Part shown: piece by piece, positions 37,585-47,526 of the stretch
How positions within the stretch are numbered: the first letter of the stretch is position 1
How the letters are laid out: the number at the start of each line of letters is the position of its first letter
Source of the DNA: Thiothrix lacustris DSM 21227
Lineage (GTDB): Bacteria > Pseudomonadota > Gammaproteobacteria > Thiotrichales > Thiotrichaceae
Direction of reading: 5' to 3'
Length of the DNA: 64,000 nucleotides
Assembly (NCBI RefSeq): GCF_000621325.1
Contig: NZ_JHYQ01000003.1
Location: forward strand, 156,482-220,481
Position numbers and translations under genes: made by a program
Notes under the pieces: model-generated
Database searches by the model: none
What the model was told of the DNA's origin: nothing
The model's input: only the letters and a program-made list of their open reading frames with translations

Positions 37585-38952
37585 ATGGCAGGCAAAATTT
37601 TTATCGAAACCCACGGATGTCAAATGAACGAGTACGACTCAGCCAAAATGCTGGACGTGCTGCATCATGCACAGGGAATGGAACTCACCAATGACCCCGC
37701 AGAGGCCGATGTCTTATTAATGAATACCTGCTCGATCCGCGAAAAGGCGCAGGAAAAAGTCTTCTCACAATTGGGACGTTGGAAAAAGCTTAAAGATAAA
37801 CGTCCGCACATTGTTATCGGTGTAGGCGGCTGTGTCGCCAGTCAGGAAGGTGAAGCCTTGCGCCAACGCGCCCCGGTGGTGGATGTGGTGTTCGGCCCGC
37901 AAACCTTGCACCGTTTGCCGGACATGATCCGTCAAGTGCGCACGGAACATCACCCGGTGGTGGATATTTCTTTCCCCGAAATCGAAAAGTTCGACAACTT
38001 GCCAGAACCGCGTGCTGACGGCCCCACCGCGTTCGTATCGGTGATGGAAGGGTGCAGCAAATATTGTACGTTCTGCGTGGTTCCCTACACCCGTGGCGAA
38101 GAAATTTCCCGTCCCTTCGATGATGTGATTACCGAAATTGCCCAGCTCGCCGCGCAGGGTGTGCGCGAAGTCAATTTGCTGGGGCAAAACGTCAACGCCT
38201 ATCGCGGCAAAATGCACGACGGTTCAATTGCCGATCTGGCGATGCTGATTACGTTTGTGGCAGCCGTGGATGGTATTGACCGCATCCGTTACACCACCTC
38301 GCACCCCAATGAGTTCAATGACAACCTGATTCAGGTGTATGAGGATGTGCCAGAACTGGTGAATCACCTGCATTTGCCGGTGCAAAGCGGTTCCGATCGG
38401 ATTCTGATGGCGATGAAACGCAACCACATGGCGATTGAATACAAAGCCAAAATCCGCAAGTTACGTAAAATCCGCCCAACGCTCAGCTTGTCATCCGACT
38501 TCATTATTGGTTTTCCCGGCGAAACCGAGCAGGATTTTGCCGATACCATGAAGCTGATTGAAGAGATGAACTTCGACCTGAGTTTCAGCTTTATCTACAG
38601 CCAGCGCCCCGGCACACCTGCCGCGAGTCTGGCGGATGATGTGCCGCAGTCAGTGAAAAAAGACCGCTTGCAACACCTGCAAACCCGCATTCTGGCGCAA
38701 TCCAACGCTATCAGCGCGGCAATGGTCGGCACGGTGCAACGGGTGTTAGTGGAACGCCCATCCCGCAAACATGATCAGATGGCGGGGCGCACTGAAAATA
38801 ACCGCGTGGTCAATTTCGACGGGCATCCGCGCCTGATCGGGAAATTTGTGGATGTGCGTATTACCGAAGCCCAACCGAATTCTCTGCGTGGCGTGATTGT
38901 CGCGGTGGAAAGTGACGTAGGGCGGATGGTGATGGAATCCGTTCAGTCGTAA
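37585..38952 (+). CDS. miaB: tRNA-2-methylthio-N6-dimethylallyladenosine synthase
   Basis: Radical-SAM methylthiotransferase acting on i6A37 of tRNAs reading UNN codons. The auxiliary cluster cysteines are C12, C49 and C83 in the UPF0004 domain. The radical-SAM cysteines are C157, C161 and C164 (GCSKYCTFC). A C-terminal TRAM domain begins near residue 378 (VLVERPSRK). The length of 455 residues is normal. ybeZ/phoH, its usual neighbour, is not present. Confidence 0.96.
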   Translation: MAGKIFIETHGCQMNEYDSAKMLDVLHHAQGMELTNDPAEADVLLMNTCSIREKAQEKVFSQLGRWKKLKDKRPHIVIGVGGCVASQEGEALRQRAPVVDVVFGPQTLHRLPDMIRQVRTEHHPVVDISFPEIEKFDNLPEPRADGPTAFVSVMEGCSKYCTFCVVPYTRGEEISRPFDDVITEIAQLAAQGVREVNLLGQNVNAYRGKMHDGSIADLAMLITFVAAVDGIDRIRYTTSHPNEFNDNLIQVYEDVPELVNHLHLPVQSGSDRILMAMKRNHMAIEYKAKIRKLRKIRPTLSLSSDFIIGFPGETEQDFADTMKLIEEMNFDLSFSFIYSQRPGTPAASLADDVPQSVKKDRLQHLQTRILAQSNAISAAMVGTVQRVLVERPSRKHDQMAGRTENNRVVNFDGHPRLIGKFVDVRITEAQPNSLRGVIVAVESDVGRMVMESVQS

Positions 38953-39116
38953 TGGATTTTCAAAAACTTTTTTGAGGGCAGGGCAAAATACCCTGTCTTC
39001 AAATCCAGAAAGCATCGCCAGTCGGCAGCAAGAATCGGCTGAAAGCCAAACGCAAATTAGAGGTAGATTAAGTCACATTAGCAGCATAACTCAGCACTTA
39101 GTCAGCACCATTAGTT
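38953..39116 (+). other. miaB 3' region with weak terminator-like hairpin
   Basis: Part of the ~400-nt gap before the sugar operon. GGCAGGG (38977-38983) pairs with CCCTGTC (38991-38997) 25 nt after the miaB stop, with only TT following, so termination is probably weak. I see no other gene or element up to 39116. Confidence 0.4.
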
Positions 39117-39360
39117 TATTGTTATATACTTAATTTCAAAGGATAAACCCCAAAACCCTCACGGCTAAACTTCTATGCATTAATAGATCAATAAAAATCA
39201 TTAAAAACGGAAATAAAGTATCAGCATTGTTATATACCGTATCAGGATGCTCGGATTATTGGTGATACTCTATTATCTGCATTGAGAGGAATGCTTATAC
39301 TTTTCTGCATCAGAATATCACTTCCGATGTGGGATTTTACAGCCACCGGAGGAGAGCTGT
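39117..39360 (+). repeat. duplicated sugar-operon control region, copy A
   Basis: This ~240-nt stretch is a diverged copy of 49032-49273. Shared blocks include GTTATATAC boxes at 39121 and ~39230, GTATCA/TGATAC motifs, and an identical 36-nt block at 39261-39296 matching 49175-49210. Both end in a GGAGGAG ribosome-binding site. The conserved TGATAC/GTATCA words are candidate operator half-sites, and TATTAT a candidate -10. Confidence 0.85.
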
Positions 39361-39586
39361 ATGAAATTTACCCGTCTTTCTACCGCTAGTAGCGGTGCTA
39401 TTCTGTTGGCGTCAGCCACACTCACTCACGCAGCCACGGGGCTGGTTGTTGCCGTCGGCATCTCCACTAAAGGCGATGTTGGGCTGATGGACAACTGCGA
39501 CCCACCGGATTCTTCTTCCAATCGTTTCAATGAAAGCCTCACAGGTTTCTGCTGAGCGTGAAATGCAACGTTCAGATTGCTTCAAA
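39361..39586 (+). pseudogene. wrecked copy of the ABC sugar-binding protein gene
   Basis: Its first ~100 nt match the start of the gene at 49274 (MKFTRL signal peptide). It then jumps to pieces matching 49496, 49961-50015 and the last 55 nt (50533-50587), so at least three internal deletions removed about 1.1 kb. An intact frame of only 64 codons remains. The final join uses a short TGAAA-CCTC homology. It keeps promoter and RBS, so it may still act as the leader of the porin operon. Confidence 0.88.
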
Positions 39587-39626
39587 GCCCGTTGGGGCAG
39601 TGTAAGCCGATTTTAAATAAATGGCA

Positions 39627-39690
39627 GTTCGCCCCGGTATAGGAGCAAGTGGATGGGACTGGTACTCCCTACCATTTGACCGAGGCGAAC
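39627..39690. repeat. 64-nt bulged palindrome
   Basis: Outer arms GTTCGCCCCGGT (39627-39638) and ACCGAGGCGAAC (39679-39690) pair with one mismatch. Inner arms CAAGTGGATGGGA (39646-39658) and TCCCTACCATTTG (39666-39678) pair with a 2-bp internal loop and a CTGGTAC loop. A 7-nt bulge lies on one side only. It could be a REP/MITE-like element or a folded RNA leader before the porin gene. Confidence 0.6.
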
Positions 39691-39700
39691 CGCACCCTTA

Positions 39701-39718
39701 GCGCTCAGTAATGAGCGC
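39701..39718. promoter_or_regulatory. perfect short inverted repeat before porin gene
   Basis: GCGCTCA-GTAA-TGAGCGC, 28 nt upstream of the porin ATG and 10 nt after the larger palindrome. No T-run. Candidate operator or mRNA-stability hairpin. Confidence 0.5.
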
Positions 39719-39746
39719 ACTTATAGTAACACAATAGGTAAGTGCA

Positions 39747-40739
39747 ATGAAAACGAGTGTTCGGTTGAGTGTTGTCAGTAGTTTGGCTGTTTTGTTGATG
39801 AGTGCTGGCGCAATGGCAGCAGATGCAGCAGCTTCCCCTAGTAAAACCTTTACCTTTGGTGGTGATGTCGAGTTAGACATTACGTCGAATGACCGTTCAG
39901 ATTCAGGCAATAACTTTACCCACGGTGGGCGTATCAAGCTCAATGCTGTCGGTGAAAGCAAAGGTGAAGATTACTTCATCAAAGGCGTAGCGCAACCCTT
40001 AGTGCCCTTCCAAGGGAATACTTTGGGTTACGACGATGTATACCTACAAATGGGGCGTGAGAAGTGGGATGTGCAAATCGGGCGCTTTGAAGCTTTCAAT
40101 CTGTTCCCGCTAGGTAAAGATACCCTCATCACCCATGCCGGTGCGGGAGAAGCCAAAGTCTATGAAGCCAACAAGGTGCGCGGTCGTAAAAATGACGCGC
40201 TGCATGTTGCGTTGCATTCCAACCCGTCTGACCAGCTCAAGCTGGAAATGGGGCTGATGGCGAATAAAGCGGGTGATGATGATAGCTTCACTGGGGTGCG
40301 CCCGGCGATGCAATACAAGATCGGTAATACCACCTTGCACGCAGGCTTTGAAAGTGTGTCCGACAAGGCTACCGATGGTACCAAGTTGACTCAGAATGGT
40401 GTTGGTCTTGGTGCAGCCTTTAAATTGGGCGCGACAGATGTGAATGCCAGTGTTTCCCATCTGAAGGAAAAAAATACCGGCTTGGCCGATGCAAATGTCA
40501 CCTCATTAGGCGTGAATATGCAGCGTGGTGCATTGGGTGGTGGTTGGATTACCTCCACTACCGATAATGGTGCAGCGGCTGACCCTAAAGTTAACACCTT
40601 GTATGCCACCTACACGGTGCCGGTGTTCAATAGTAAAGACGCCACCGTCACCTTCGCGGCGAATACTTCCAAAGCCGACAATGTGGTCAAGGATGACACG
40701 TTGAATGCTGTCCGTATGCGTTTCAACTACGCCTTCTAA
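39747..40739 (+). CDS. outer-membrane carbohydrate porin
   Basis: A 330-residue precursor with signal peptide ending AMAAD. The mature chain has alternating beta-strand patterns and ends in MRFNYAF, the C-terminal aromatic signal of outer-membrane barrels. The N-terminal FTFGGDVELDITSND, the DDVYLQMGREKWDVQIGRFEAFNLFP region and the sugar-operon context suggest a carbohydrate-selective porin. Head of the frk-zwf-edd-eda operon; fructokinase starts 12 nt after its stop. Confidence 0.8.
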   Translation: MKTSVRLSVVSSLAVLLMSAGAMAADAAASPSKTFTFGGDVELDITSNDRSDSGNNFTHGGRIKLNAVGESKGEDYFIKGVAQPLVPFQGNTLGYDDVYLQMGREKWDVQIGRFEAFNLFPLGKDTLITHAGAGEAKVYEANKVRGRKNDALHVALHSNPSDQLKLEMGLMANKAGDDDSFTGVRPAMQYKIGNTTLHAGFESVSDKATDGTKLTQNGVGLGAAFKLGATDVNASVSHLKEKNTGLADANVTSLGVNMQRGALGGGWITSTTDNGAAADPKVNTLYATYTVPVFNSKDATVTFAANTSKADNVVKDDTLNAVRMRFNYAF

Positions 40740-40751
40740 GGAACTTACCCC

Positions 40752-41723
40752 ATGTTTGTTGTTTGTGGTGAAGCGTTGTTTGATGTGTTTGTCCCGGAAG
40801 GGGTGAGTCAGTCAGCATTTGCTGTACCGTTTGCGGCGCGAGCCGGTGGTTCACCGTTCAATGTTGCGATTGGTCTGCGCCGTTTGGGGCAGCCCGTTGC
40901 GTTATTGACCGGTGTTTCCACCGATTTTTTGGGTGACCGCTTGATGGCGGTGCTGCAAGCGGAGCAAGTATCTACCGATTTCATTGCCCGTAAAGCCGCG
41001 CCGACGACCTTGGGTTTCATCCAGAAAAACGCCGTGGGCGTGCCCAACTATGCGTTTTACGGTGAAGGTGCTGCCGATCGGCTATTAGCCCCGGCGGATA
41101 TTGCCTTTGATGATGCAGAAATAACAGGTATTCACATGGGGTCGTATTCGTTGGTGGTTGCCCCCACTGCGGATACCTTGCTGGCACTTGCTCGTCGACA
41201 AGCGGGCAAGTGTTTGTTGTCACTTGACCCGAATATTCGTTTGACGGTCGAGCCAGATGTGTACCAATGGCGTGAGCGTATCACCCAATTGTTGCCCTTT
41301 ATGGATGTTGTCAAAGTCAGTGATGAAGATTTGGCAGCCTTATACCCGGGTATTGCACCCGAAAGCATTATCGCCGACTGGTTAGCGGTTGGCGTAAAAC
41401 TTGCAGCGTTAACCCGTGGCAGTGAAGGTGCGTCGTTGTGGAGCCAACAGGCGCAAGTGACTTTGCCAACCCCGCGTGTCAACGTGGTGGATACCGTTGG
41501 CGCTGGGGATACTTTCCAAGCGTCGTTATTAGACAGTTTGCTGGATTTACAAGCCAATACGGCTGATTGGGTAGCAGCATTAACAGCATCAACCTTGCAG
41601 CGTATTGGGCAAAAAGCGGTGTGTGCTGCCGCCATTACCTGTTCACGCCAAGGGGCTGATCTGCCATCGGCTAAAGAAGTCGGGTTGGCACTTGCTGATT
41701 ATCCAGAGGAATTACTTGTATGA
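40752..41723 (+). CDS. PfkB-family fructokinase
   Basis: A 323-residue sugar kinase making fructose 6-phosphate. The N-terminal VVCGEALFDVFVPEG and GGSPFNVAIGLRRLG, plus the C-terminal catalytic NVVDTVGAGDTFQASLL with Asp in GAGD, match the ribokinase/PfkB fold. Related to MtlZ-type fructokinases of polyol operons. Overlaps zwf by ATGA (41720-41723), so the phosphorylated sugar can flow straight into the Entner-Doudoroff enzymes. Confidence 0.88.
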   Translation: MFVVCGEALFDVFVPEGVSQSAFAVPFAARAGGSPFNVAIGLRRLGQPVALLTGVSTDFLGDRLMAVLQAEQVSTDFIARKAAPTTLGFIQKNAVGVPNYAFYGEGAADRLLAPADIAFDDAEITGIHMGSYSLVVAPTADTLLALARRQAGKCLLSLDPNIRLTVEPDVYQWRERITQLLPFMDVVKVSDEDLAALYPGIAPESIIADWLAVGVKLAALTRGSEGASLWSQQAQVTLPTPRVNVVDTVGAGDTFQASLLDSLLDLQANTADWVAALTASTLQRIGQKAVCAAAITCSRQGADLPSAKEVGLALADYPEELLV

Positions 41724-43189
41724 GTCATGTCATTATTCCGGTTGAGGTCTTTGATCTGGTTATTTTTGGTGGCACGGGGGATCTGGCCTTACGCAAGTTA
41801 TTACCCGCTTTGTTCCGCCGCGATGCTGTCGGACAAATTCCGCCACAAGCCCGTATTATTGCGTTGGCATTAGACCACCAAACGCTTGAGGAATACCGTG
41901 CACAGGTTGCTGATGCCCTGCAAACCCATTTACGTGCGGTTGAGGCTCAAGCAGAAACCCTGGCGCGTTTTCTAGAGCGCTTGGAATACCATGCAGTGGA
42001 TCTGATGAGTCCCGCCAGCTTTCAGTCACTGGCAACCATTCTGGATACTTGCCCGGAACGGATTCGTATTTATTATCTGGCGGTAGCACCTGCCTTGTTC
42101 AGCGCTATTTCCCACGGCTTGGCAGGCGCAGGATTGGCGGGTAACAATGCCCGTCTGGTATTGGAAAAGCCCTTGGGGCATGACCATGCCAGCGCCGCCT
42201 TATTGAATGCGCAAGTTGGTGAGGTGTTTGACGAGCACGCCATTTACCGCATCGACCATTATCTTGGCAAAGAAACCGTGCAGAACCTGATGGCACTGCG
42301 CTTTGCCAATGCTTTGTTTGAGCCTGTCTGGAATGCTCAGTGTATTGACCATGTGCAAATTACTGCCGCCGAGTCCCTCGGTGTCGGTTCACGCGGTGGC
42401 TATTACGATACCGCTGGTGCTATCCGCGATATGGTGCAAAACCACCTGTTGCAGTTGCTCTGCCTGATCGCTATCGAGCCGCCCTATCGTTTTGAGGCGG
42501 ATGCAGTCCGCGATGAAAAGTTGAAGGTACTGCGTTCCCTGCGCCCTCTCTCCGGGCGAAAAGTTCTCGACCATACGGTTCGCGGACAATATTTGGCAAG
42601 CTCCTCCTCTCCTGCTTATACCCAAGAAGTAGGAAATCCCGCCAGTATGACCGAATCGTATGTTGCGCTGAAAGTCGAGATTGATAGTTGGCGGTGGTCA
42701 GGCGTGCCCTTTTATTTACGTACCGGCAAGCGTTTGAAAGCCCAATCCGCCGAAATTGCGGTGGTCTTCAAACAGCCGTCACACCTTATGTTTGGTGATC
42801 TGCCGACACCGATTCTCCCCAATGTCTTGACCATGCGCTTGCAGCCAGATGAAGGTTTGAGTATGCACATCATGACCAAAGAACCGGGGCCGGGTGGTTT
42901 TCGTCTGCACGACATTCCACTGGATATGGCTTTTGCGGAAGGTCAGAACGAAGATTGGCGGATGCCGGATGCTTATGAACGCTTACTGATGGATGTAGTA
43001 CGCGGCAACCAAACCCTGTTCATGCGTGGTGATGAAGTGGAAGCCGCGTGGAAATGGATAGACCCCATCATCGAGGCATGGCAATTATCCGGTAGAAAGC
43101 CTGATGGCTACGATCCGGGTACTTCCGGCCCTATTTCTGCCATTGAAATGATGGCACGCGACGGACGCCGCTGGCGGGAGATCGAATAA
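41720..43189 (+). CDS. zwf: glucose-6-phosphate 1-dehydrogenase
   Basis: NADP(H)-forming first step of the Entner-Doudoroff and pentose phosphate pathways. Rossmann motif [20 protein letters not shown] near residue 13. Active-site RIDHYLGKE (catalytic His) near residue 177 and [11 protein letters not shown] are seen. The length of 489 residues matches E. coli (491). Its stop overlaps the edd start by one base. Confidence 0.96.
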   Translation: MSHVIIPVEVFDLVIFGGTGDLALRKLLPALFRRDAVGQIPPQARIIALALDHQTLEEYRAQVADALQTHLRAVEAQAETLARFLERLEYHAVDLMSPASFQSLATILDTCPERIRIYYLAVAPALFSAISHGLAGAGLAGNNARLVLEKPLGHDHASAALLNAQVGEVFDEHAIYRIDHYLGKETVQNLMALRFANALFEPVWNAQCIDHVQITAAESLGVGSRGGYYDTAGAIRDMVQNHLLQLLCLIAIEPPYRFEADAVRDEKLKVLRSLRPLSGRKVLDHTVRGQYLASSSSPAYTQEVGNPASMTESYVALKVEIDSWRWSGVPFYLRTGKRLKAQSAEIAVVFKQPSHLMFGDLPTPILPNVLTMRLQPDEGLSMHIMTKEPGPGGFRLHDIPLDMAFAEGQNEDWRMPDAYERLLMDVVRGNQTLFMRGDEVEAAWKWIDPIIEAWQLSGRKPDGYDPGTSGPISAIEMMARDGRRWREIE

Positions 43190-45024
43190 TGAGTAATCAC
43201 ACGCTTCACCCACAATTAGTGGCAGTCACCCAGCGCATTGAAGCTCGTAGTGCGGCGAGTCGTGCGGCTTACATGCAACAAGTGGTAGCGGCTAACCCCG
43301 TGACCCCGCGCAGCAAGCTGAGTTGCGGCAATCTGGCACATGCAGTTGCAGCTGCTCCCAATGCGGACAAGCTGAAACTGGTGGAATGGACAGCGGGCAA
43401 TCTGGGTATTGTCACCGCATACAACGACATGCTGTCGGCGCACCAGCCCTTCGTTTACTACCCCGACCTGATCAAGGCGGCCGTGCGTGAAGTCAGCGGA
43501 ACCGCTCAGGTTGCCGGGGGCGTTCCCGCGATGTGTGATGGCGTAACGCAAGGGCAGGAGGGCATGGAATTATCCTTGTTTTCCCGCGATGTGATCGCCA
43601 TGAGTGCCGCCGTTGCCTTGTCACACAATGTGTTTGATGCCGCCGCTTTTCTGGGGGTATGCGACAAGATTGTGCCGGGCTTAGTGATCGCGGCAGCCAG
43701 TTTTGGGCATTTACCGTGCATTTTCCTACCCGCAGGCCCGATGGTGTCGGGGCTGGCGAATGATGTGAAATCCAAAGTGCGCCAGCAATACGCTGAGGGC
43801 AAAGTGGGGCGTGCGGAATTGCTGCAAGCTGAAATGCAATCCTACCACGGCGCGGGTACTTGCACGTTCTACGGCACGGCGAACAGCAACCAGATGTTGA
43901 TGGAATTCATGGGTTTGCAATTGCCCGGTAGCAGTTTTGTCAATCCGGGTACGTCGTTGCGCGAAGCCTTGACGGTTGCGGGGGCGCAGCGTGCGTTAGC
44001 GATGACGGCAAAGGGGCAGGATTACACGCCTGCTGCCAACATCCTCACGGTCAATGCGTTTGTGAACGGCATTGTTGGTTTGAACGCCACCGGTGGCTCG
44101 ACCAATTTGCTGTTGCATCTGGTGGCGATGGCGCGGGCGGCGGGCATTGTACTGTGTCTGGAAGATTTTGCTGATTTGTCCGCCATTACTCCGCTGATAG
44201 CGCGGGTCTACCCCAATGGGGTGGCGGACGTGAACCATTTCCATGCGGCCGGTGGCTTGCAGTTCGTGATCCGCGAATTGTTGGCGGCGGGGCTATTGCA
44301 TGAAGAAGTAGACACTGTTGCCGGGAAGGGCTTGCATCACTATACGCAAGAAGCCGTGCTGGCAGCAGATGGAACCGTTACATGGCGCGAAGGTGCGAGC
44401 ACCAGCCATGATACGGACGTTTTACGCCCGGTTGTCCAGCCGTTCCAACCTTCCGGTGGTTTGGTGCGGTTATTGGGCAATCTGGGCGATTCGGTTATCA
44501 AGGTGTCGGCAGTTAAGCCGGATAAACACCTGATTGAAGCCCCGGCGAAGGTTTTCCACGATCAGGCAGCGGTTAAAGCTGCGTTTGAGGCGGGTGAGCT
44601 GGAAGGGGATTTCGTGTGTGTGGTGCGTTTTCAGGGGCCAAAAGCCAATGGAATGCCGGAGTTGCACGGCCTGACGCCAGTGCTGGGCTTGTTGCAGGAT
44701 CGTGGGCAACACGTCGCGCTGGTCACGGATGGTAGAATGTCAGGAGCCAGCGGCAAAGTTCCGGCGGCTATCCATGTCAGCCCAGAGGCGATGGACGGGG
44801 GCGCAATAGCCAAAATCCGTGATGGCGATTTGATCCGGCTGGATGTGGATAACGGTCATCTGGAAGTGCTGACAGCAGGGTTTGCAGAACGTGCACCGGT
44901 CAGTGTGGATTTGAGTGCCAACGGCTCTGGATGTGGGCGGGAACTGTTTCAGGTTTTCCGTTCCCATGTCAGCGCCGCCGCGAGTGGGGCAAGTGCCCTG
45001 TTTACTGATACAGAGAGGGCATAA
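43189..45024 (+). CDS. edd: 6-phosphogluconate dehydratase
   Basis: 4Fe-4S dehydratase of the IlvD/Edd family making KDPG. The Cys ligands appear in [28 protein letters not shown] and [35 protein letters not shown] is the conserved substrate loop. The length of 611 residues is normal. eda begins 2 nt after its stop. Confidence 0.97.
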   Translation: MSNHTLHPQLVAVTQRIEARSAASRAAYMQQVVAANPVTPRSKLSCGNLAHAVAAAPNADKLKLVEWTAGNLGIVTAYNDMLSAHQPFVYYPDLIKAAVREVSGTAQVAGGVPAMCDGVTQGQEGMELSLFSRDVIAMSAAVALSHNVFDAAAFLGVCDKIVPGLVIAAASFGHLPCIFLPAGPMVSGLANDVKSKVRQQYAEGKVGRAELLQAEMQSYHGAGTCTFYGTANSNQMLMEFMGLQLPGSSFVNPGTSLREALTVAGAQRALAMTAKGQDYTPAANILTVNAFVNGIVGLNATGGSTNLLLHLVAMARAAGIVLCLEDFADLSAITPLIARVYPNGVADVNHFHAAGGLQFVIRELLAAGLLHEEVDTVAGKGLHHYTQEAVLAADGTVTWREGASTSHDTDVLRPVVQPFQPSGGLVRLLGNLGDSVIKVSAVKPDKHLIEAPAKVFHDQAAVKAAFEAGELEGDFVCVVRFQGPKANGMPELHGLTPVLGLLQDRGQHVALVTDGRMSGASGKVPAAIHVSPEAMDGGAIAKIRDGDLIRLDVDNGHLEVLTAGFAERAPVSVDLSANGSGCGRELFQVFRSHVSAAASGASALFTDTERA

Positions 45025-45026
45025 CC

Positions 45027-45653
45027 ATGTCAATTAGAAGTATTTGCCAGCAAGTGCCGGTCATTCCGGTACTGGTCGTTCATGATGTCACGATTGCCCA
45101 CCCCTTGGCACAGGCATTGGTCAGCGGTGGTTTGCATGTGTTGGAAGTGACTTTGCGTACCCCGGTTGCCTTAGAGGTGATCCGGCGCATGAGTGAGATA
45201 CCCGGCAGTATCGTCGGCGCGGGTACGGTGTTGACCCCGGCTGATGTGAAAGCGGTGAAAGCGGCAGGTGCCAGTTTTGCGGTGTCGCCCGGTGTCACCG
45301 ATAGCTTGCTGTCGGCGGCAGAAGATGAAGGTTTGCTGCTATTGCCCGGTGCTGCAACGGTATCCGAGGTGATGAAATTGCTGGAACGTGGCTATGACAC
45401 CCTGAAGTTTTTCCCGGCTGAAGCAGCGGGTGGGGTGAAAATGTTGAAATCCATCCATGGACCTTTGCCTGATGTGCGTTTCTGCCCAACCGGTGGCATT
45501 AGCGTGCAAACCATTCGCGAATACTTGGCATTACCCAATGTATTGTGTGTGGGTGGTTCGTGGTTGACCCCTGAAGATAAAGTCCTCGCCCATGATTGGG
45601 CAGGTATTGAGAGCATTGCCCGCTTTAACTGCGAATTGGTTAAAGTGGCCTGA
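45027..45653 (+). CDS. eda: KDPG aldolase
   Basis: Class I aldolase splitting KDPG into pyruvate and glyceraldehyde 3-phosphate. Schiff-base lysine K127 in [10 protein letters not shown] and E40 in LEVTLRTP are in place. The length of 208 residues is typical. Last gene of the operon, followed by a strong terminator at 45740. Confidence 0.97.
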   Translation: MSIRSICQQVPVIPVLVVHDVTIAHPLAQALVSGGLHVLEVTLRTPVALEVIRRMSEIPGSIVGAGTVLTPADVKAVKAAGASFAVSPGVTDSLLSAAEDEGLLLLPGAATVSEVMKLLERGYDTLKFFPAEAAGGVKMLKSIHGPLPDVRFCPTGGISVQTIREYLALPNVLCVGGSWLTPEDKVLAHDWAGIESIARFNCELVKVA

Positions 45654-45739
45654 ATGTCCACAGTCAGGTATTGAGTCGACTCCTCTACTTTTCTGGACAT
45701 TGGAGCCGTTAGTGTAGTCTGGTTTAACGGCTCTGGTTA

Positions 45740-45783
45740 ACCCTTCCCTTATGTTGAGTCATTCATAAGGGAAGGGTCTTTTT
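45740..45783 (+). terminator. intrinsic terminator of the ED operon
   Basis: ACCCTTCCCTTATG (45740-45753) pairs perfectly with CATAAGGGAAGGGT (45764-45777), followed by C and five Ts. A strong rho-independent terminator. Confidence 0.9.
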
Positions 45784-45810
45784 AACAGTTTCTTTCACGA
45801 CTCCTCAGTT

Positions 45811-45840
45811 ACCTCCCTCAGCCTAGAGGGGGGGTTTTTT
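45811..45840 (+). terminator. second terminator-like hairpin
   Basis: CCTCCCTC (45812-45819) pairs with GAGGGGGG (45826-45833), and six Ts follow on the plus strand. It backs up the first terminator. Confidence 0.65.
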
Positions 45841-45861
45841 AAGAGAAGTCATCATCTATTA

Positions 45862-46044
45862 TCAGAAAGCTTTTTGGTTTTTACGACCATTTCGCACTGC
45901 ATCTTGCAGATTAAAGCGAGATAATCCTAAGTCTTCTAATTCGCGATCATTAAAAGAACGTAATGTATTGATGGTTTTGTAAATGCTTACTTCTGTTTTA
46001 CAAAATGCCCATAAATTAACGATGATGGTTGGAATGCTAAACAT
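45862..46044 (-). CDS. DUF1127 small protein
   Basis: A 60-residue protein with a hydrophobic N-terminus and a C-terminal DUF1127 motif, LRSFNDRELEDLGLSRFNLQ, then a basic NGRKNQK end. The RBS GAGGAA precedes the ATG. The family is small, cationic and often RNA-related or stress-induced in Alphaproteobacteria. Divergent from glgC. Role unknown. Confidence 0.75.
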   Translation of the reverse strand: MFSIPTIIVNLWAFCKTEVSIYKTINTLRSFNDRELEDLGLSRFNLQDAVRNGRKNQKAF

Positions 46045-46203
46045 GATTATTTCCTCTATTGGGATGTTTTTGATGAGGTCACTTTACTCCCGATGTTGCG
46101 CTGCAACAAGTGAGAATAAATCAAGTGTAGGGTTAGTTTTTGTAACCAGGATGCATTCGCCAATAACAACAGAAGTTCCCAGAATCCAATAGGAGAAAGC
46201 AAG

Positions 46204-47457
46204 ATGTCTACCCAAAATCCGCGTTTCATCAGACTGCTGACCAAGAATACTTTGGCCTTGGTATTGGCTGGAGGGCGTGGTTCACGCCTGTATGAACTCA
46301 CCGACCGGAGAGCCAAACCCGCTGTTTACTTTGGCGGCAAATTCCGCATTATCGACTTTCCGTTATCCAATTGCGTCAACTCTGGTATCCGCAAAATTGG
46401 GGTGTTGACCCAGTACAAGGCACATTCCCTGATTCGTCATCTGGTGCATGGCTGGTCAAATTTTCGCACTGATTTGGGCGAATTTATGGAAGTATTGCCC
46501 GCCTCGCAACGTACTTCCGGCAATCACTGGTATGAAGGCACGGCAGACGCCATTTACCAAAACCTCGACATTGTGGAAGCCTTGAACCTCAAGTATGTGC
46601 TGATCCTTTCCGGTGACCACGTGTACAAAATGGACTACGGCGAAATGCTGGCGCAACACGTGGCTAGTAACGCCGATATGACGGTTGCCTGCGTGGGGGT
46701 GTCGTTGGAGGATGCCAAAGGCTTCGGCGTTATGACGATTGATGAAAACAAGCGGGTGATAGCATTCGACGAAAAGCCTGCTAATCCGCAACCCATGCCG
46801 GGGTCAAGCGACACGGCGCTGGCGTCGATGGGCAATTATATTTTCAACACGGAATTTTTGTTCGAGCAACTGCGGCAGGATGCAGCTAACCCGAATTCCA
46901 GCCGGGATTTCGGTAAGGATATTATCCCTTCGATTATTGCCGACCATGCGGTGTATGCACATCTGTTCCTCGACCCGGTGACAGGCGAGCAACCCTACTG
47001 GCGTGATGTGGGCACGATTGATGCTTTTTGGGAGGCGAATATGGAACTGGTTTCTGTCGAGCCAGAGCTGAATCTGTATGACGAAACTTGGCCTATTCTG
47101 ACGTATCACCGCCAGTTACCGTCCGCTAAATTCGTGTTTCAAGATAAAGAGATAGGGCGCGAAGGCAAAGCGTTGGATTCTATCGTATCGGCGGGTTGTA
47201 TTATTTCTGGGGCAAGCGTGATCAATTCCTTGCTGTTTTCCAATGTGAAGGTGCATTCCTATAGCGAAGTGCGTGATTCGGTCATTTTGCCGGAGGTTAA
47301 TATTGGTCGTCACTGCCGGATTAGCCGGGCAGTGATTGATCGTGGTTGCCAATTGCCCGACGGGACGGTGATCGGCGAAGACCCGGTGGCTGATAAAGCG
47401 CGATTCCGGGTGACAGAAAAGGGAGTTATCTTGGTAACGCCAGAGATGTTGGGGTAG
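46204..47457 (+). CDS. glgC: glucose-1-phosphate adenylyltransferase
   Basis: Makes ADP-glucose for glycogen synthesis, typically activated by glycolytic intermediates. Nucleotide loop [27 protein letters not shown] near residues 20-45, [13 protein letters not shown] and [12 protein letters not shown] are signature blocks. The left-handed helix domain follows [22 protein letters not shown] is 8 nt before the ATG. No glgA, glgB or glgP sits next to it here. Confidence 0.95.
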   Translation: MSTQNPRFIRLLTKNTLALVLAGGRGSRLYELTDRRAKPAVYFGGKFRIIDFPLSNCVNSGIRKIGVLTQYKAHSLIRHLVHGWSNFRTDLGEFMEVLPASQRTSGNHWYEGTADAIYQNLDIVEALNLKYVLILSGDHVYKMDYGEMLAQHVASNADMTVACVGVSLEDAKGFGVMTIDENKRVIAFDEKPANPQPMPGSSDTALASMGNYIFNTEFLFEQLRQDAANPNSSRDFGKDIIPSIIADHAVYAHLFLDPVTGEQPYWRDVGTIDAFWEANMELVSVEPELNLYDETWPILTYHRQLPSAKFVFQDKEIGREGKALDSIVSAGCIISGASVINSLLFSNVKVHSYSEVRDSVILPEVNIGRHCRISRAVIDRGCQLPDGTVIGEDPVADKARFRVTEKGVILVTPEMLG

Positions 47458-47489
47458 AAAGGATCAGCAAGTGTGAAGTGATGCTAGCG

Positions 47490-47514
47490 GCAGGTGGGCA
47501 AAGCGCCCTCCTGC
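47490..47514. terminator. hairpin between convergent glgC and xylB
   Basis: GCAGGTGGGC (47490-47499) and GCCCTCCTGC (47505-47514) pair with one mismatch across a 5-nt loop, 12 nt from the xylB stop. Without T-runs it probably stabilises both 3' ends. Confidence 0.5.
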
Positions 47515-47526
47515 GGCTTGTTGCTG

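Noticed and set aside
39627..39690. Integron attC site
   Set aside because: The palindrome lacks the RYYYAAC/GTTRRRY core ends and there is no integrase or cassette nearby.
46056..46316. 86-codon minus-strand frame before and under the glgC start
   Set aside because: It overlaps the well-supported glgC start, lacks a convincing RBS and has no family-like composition.
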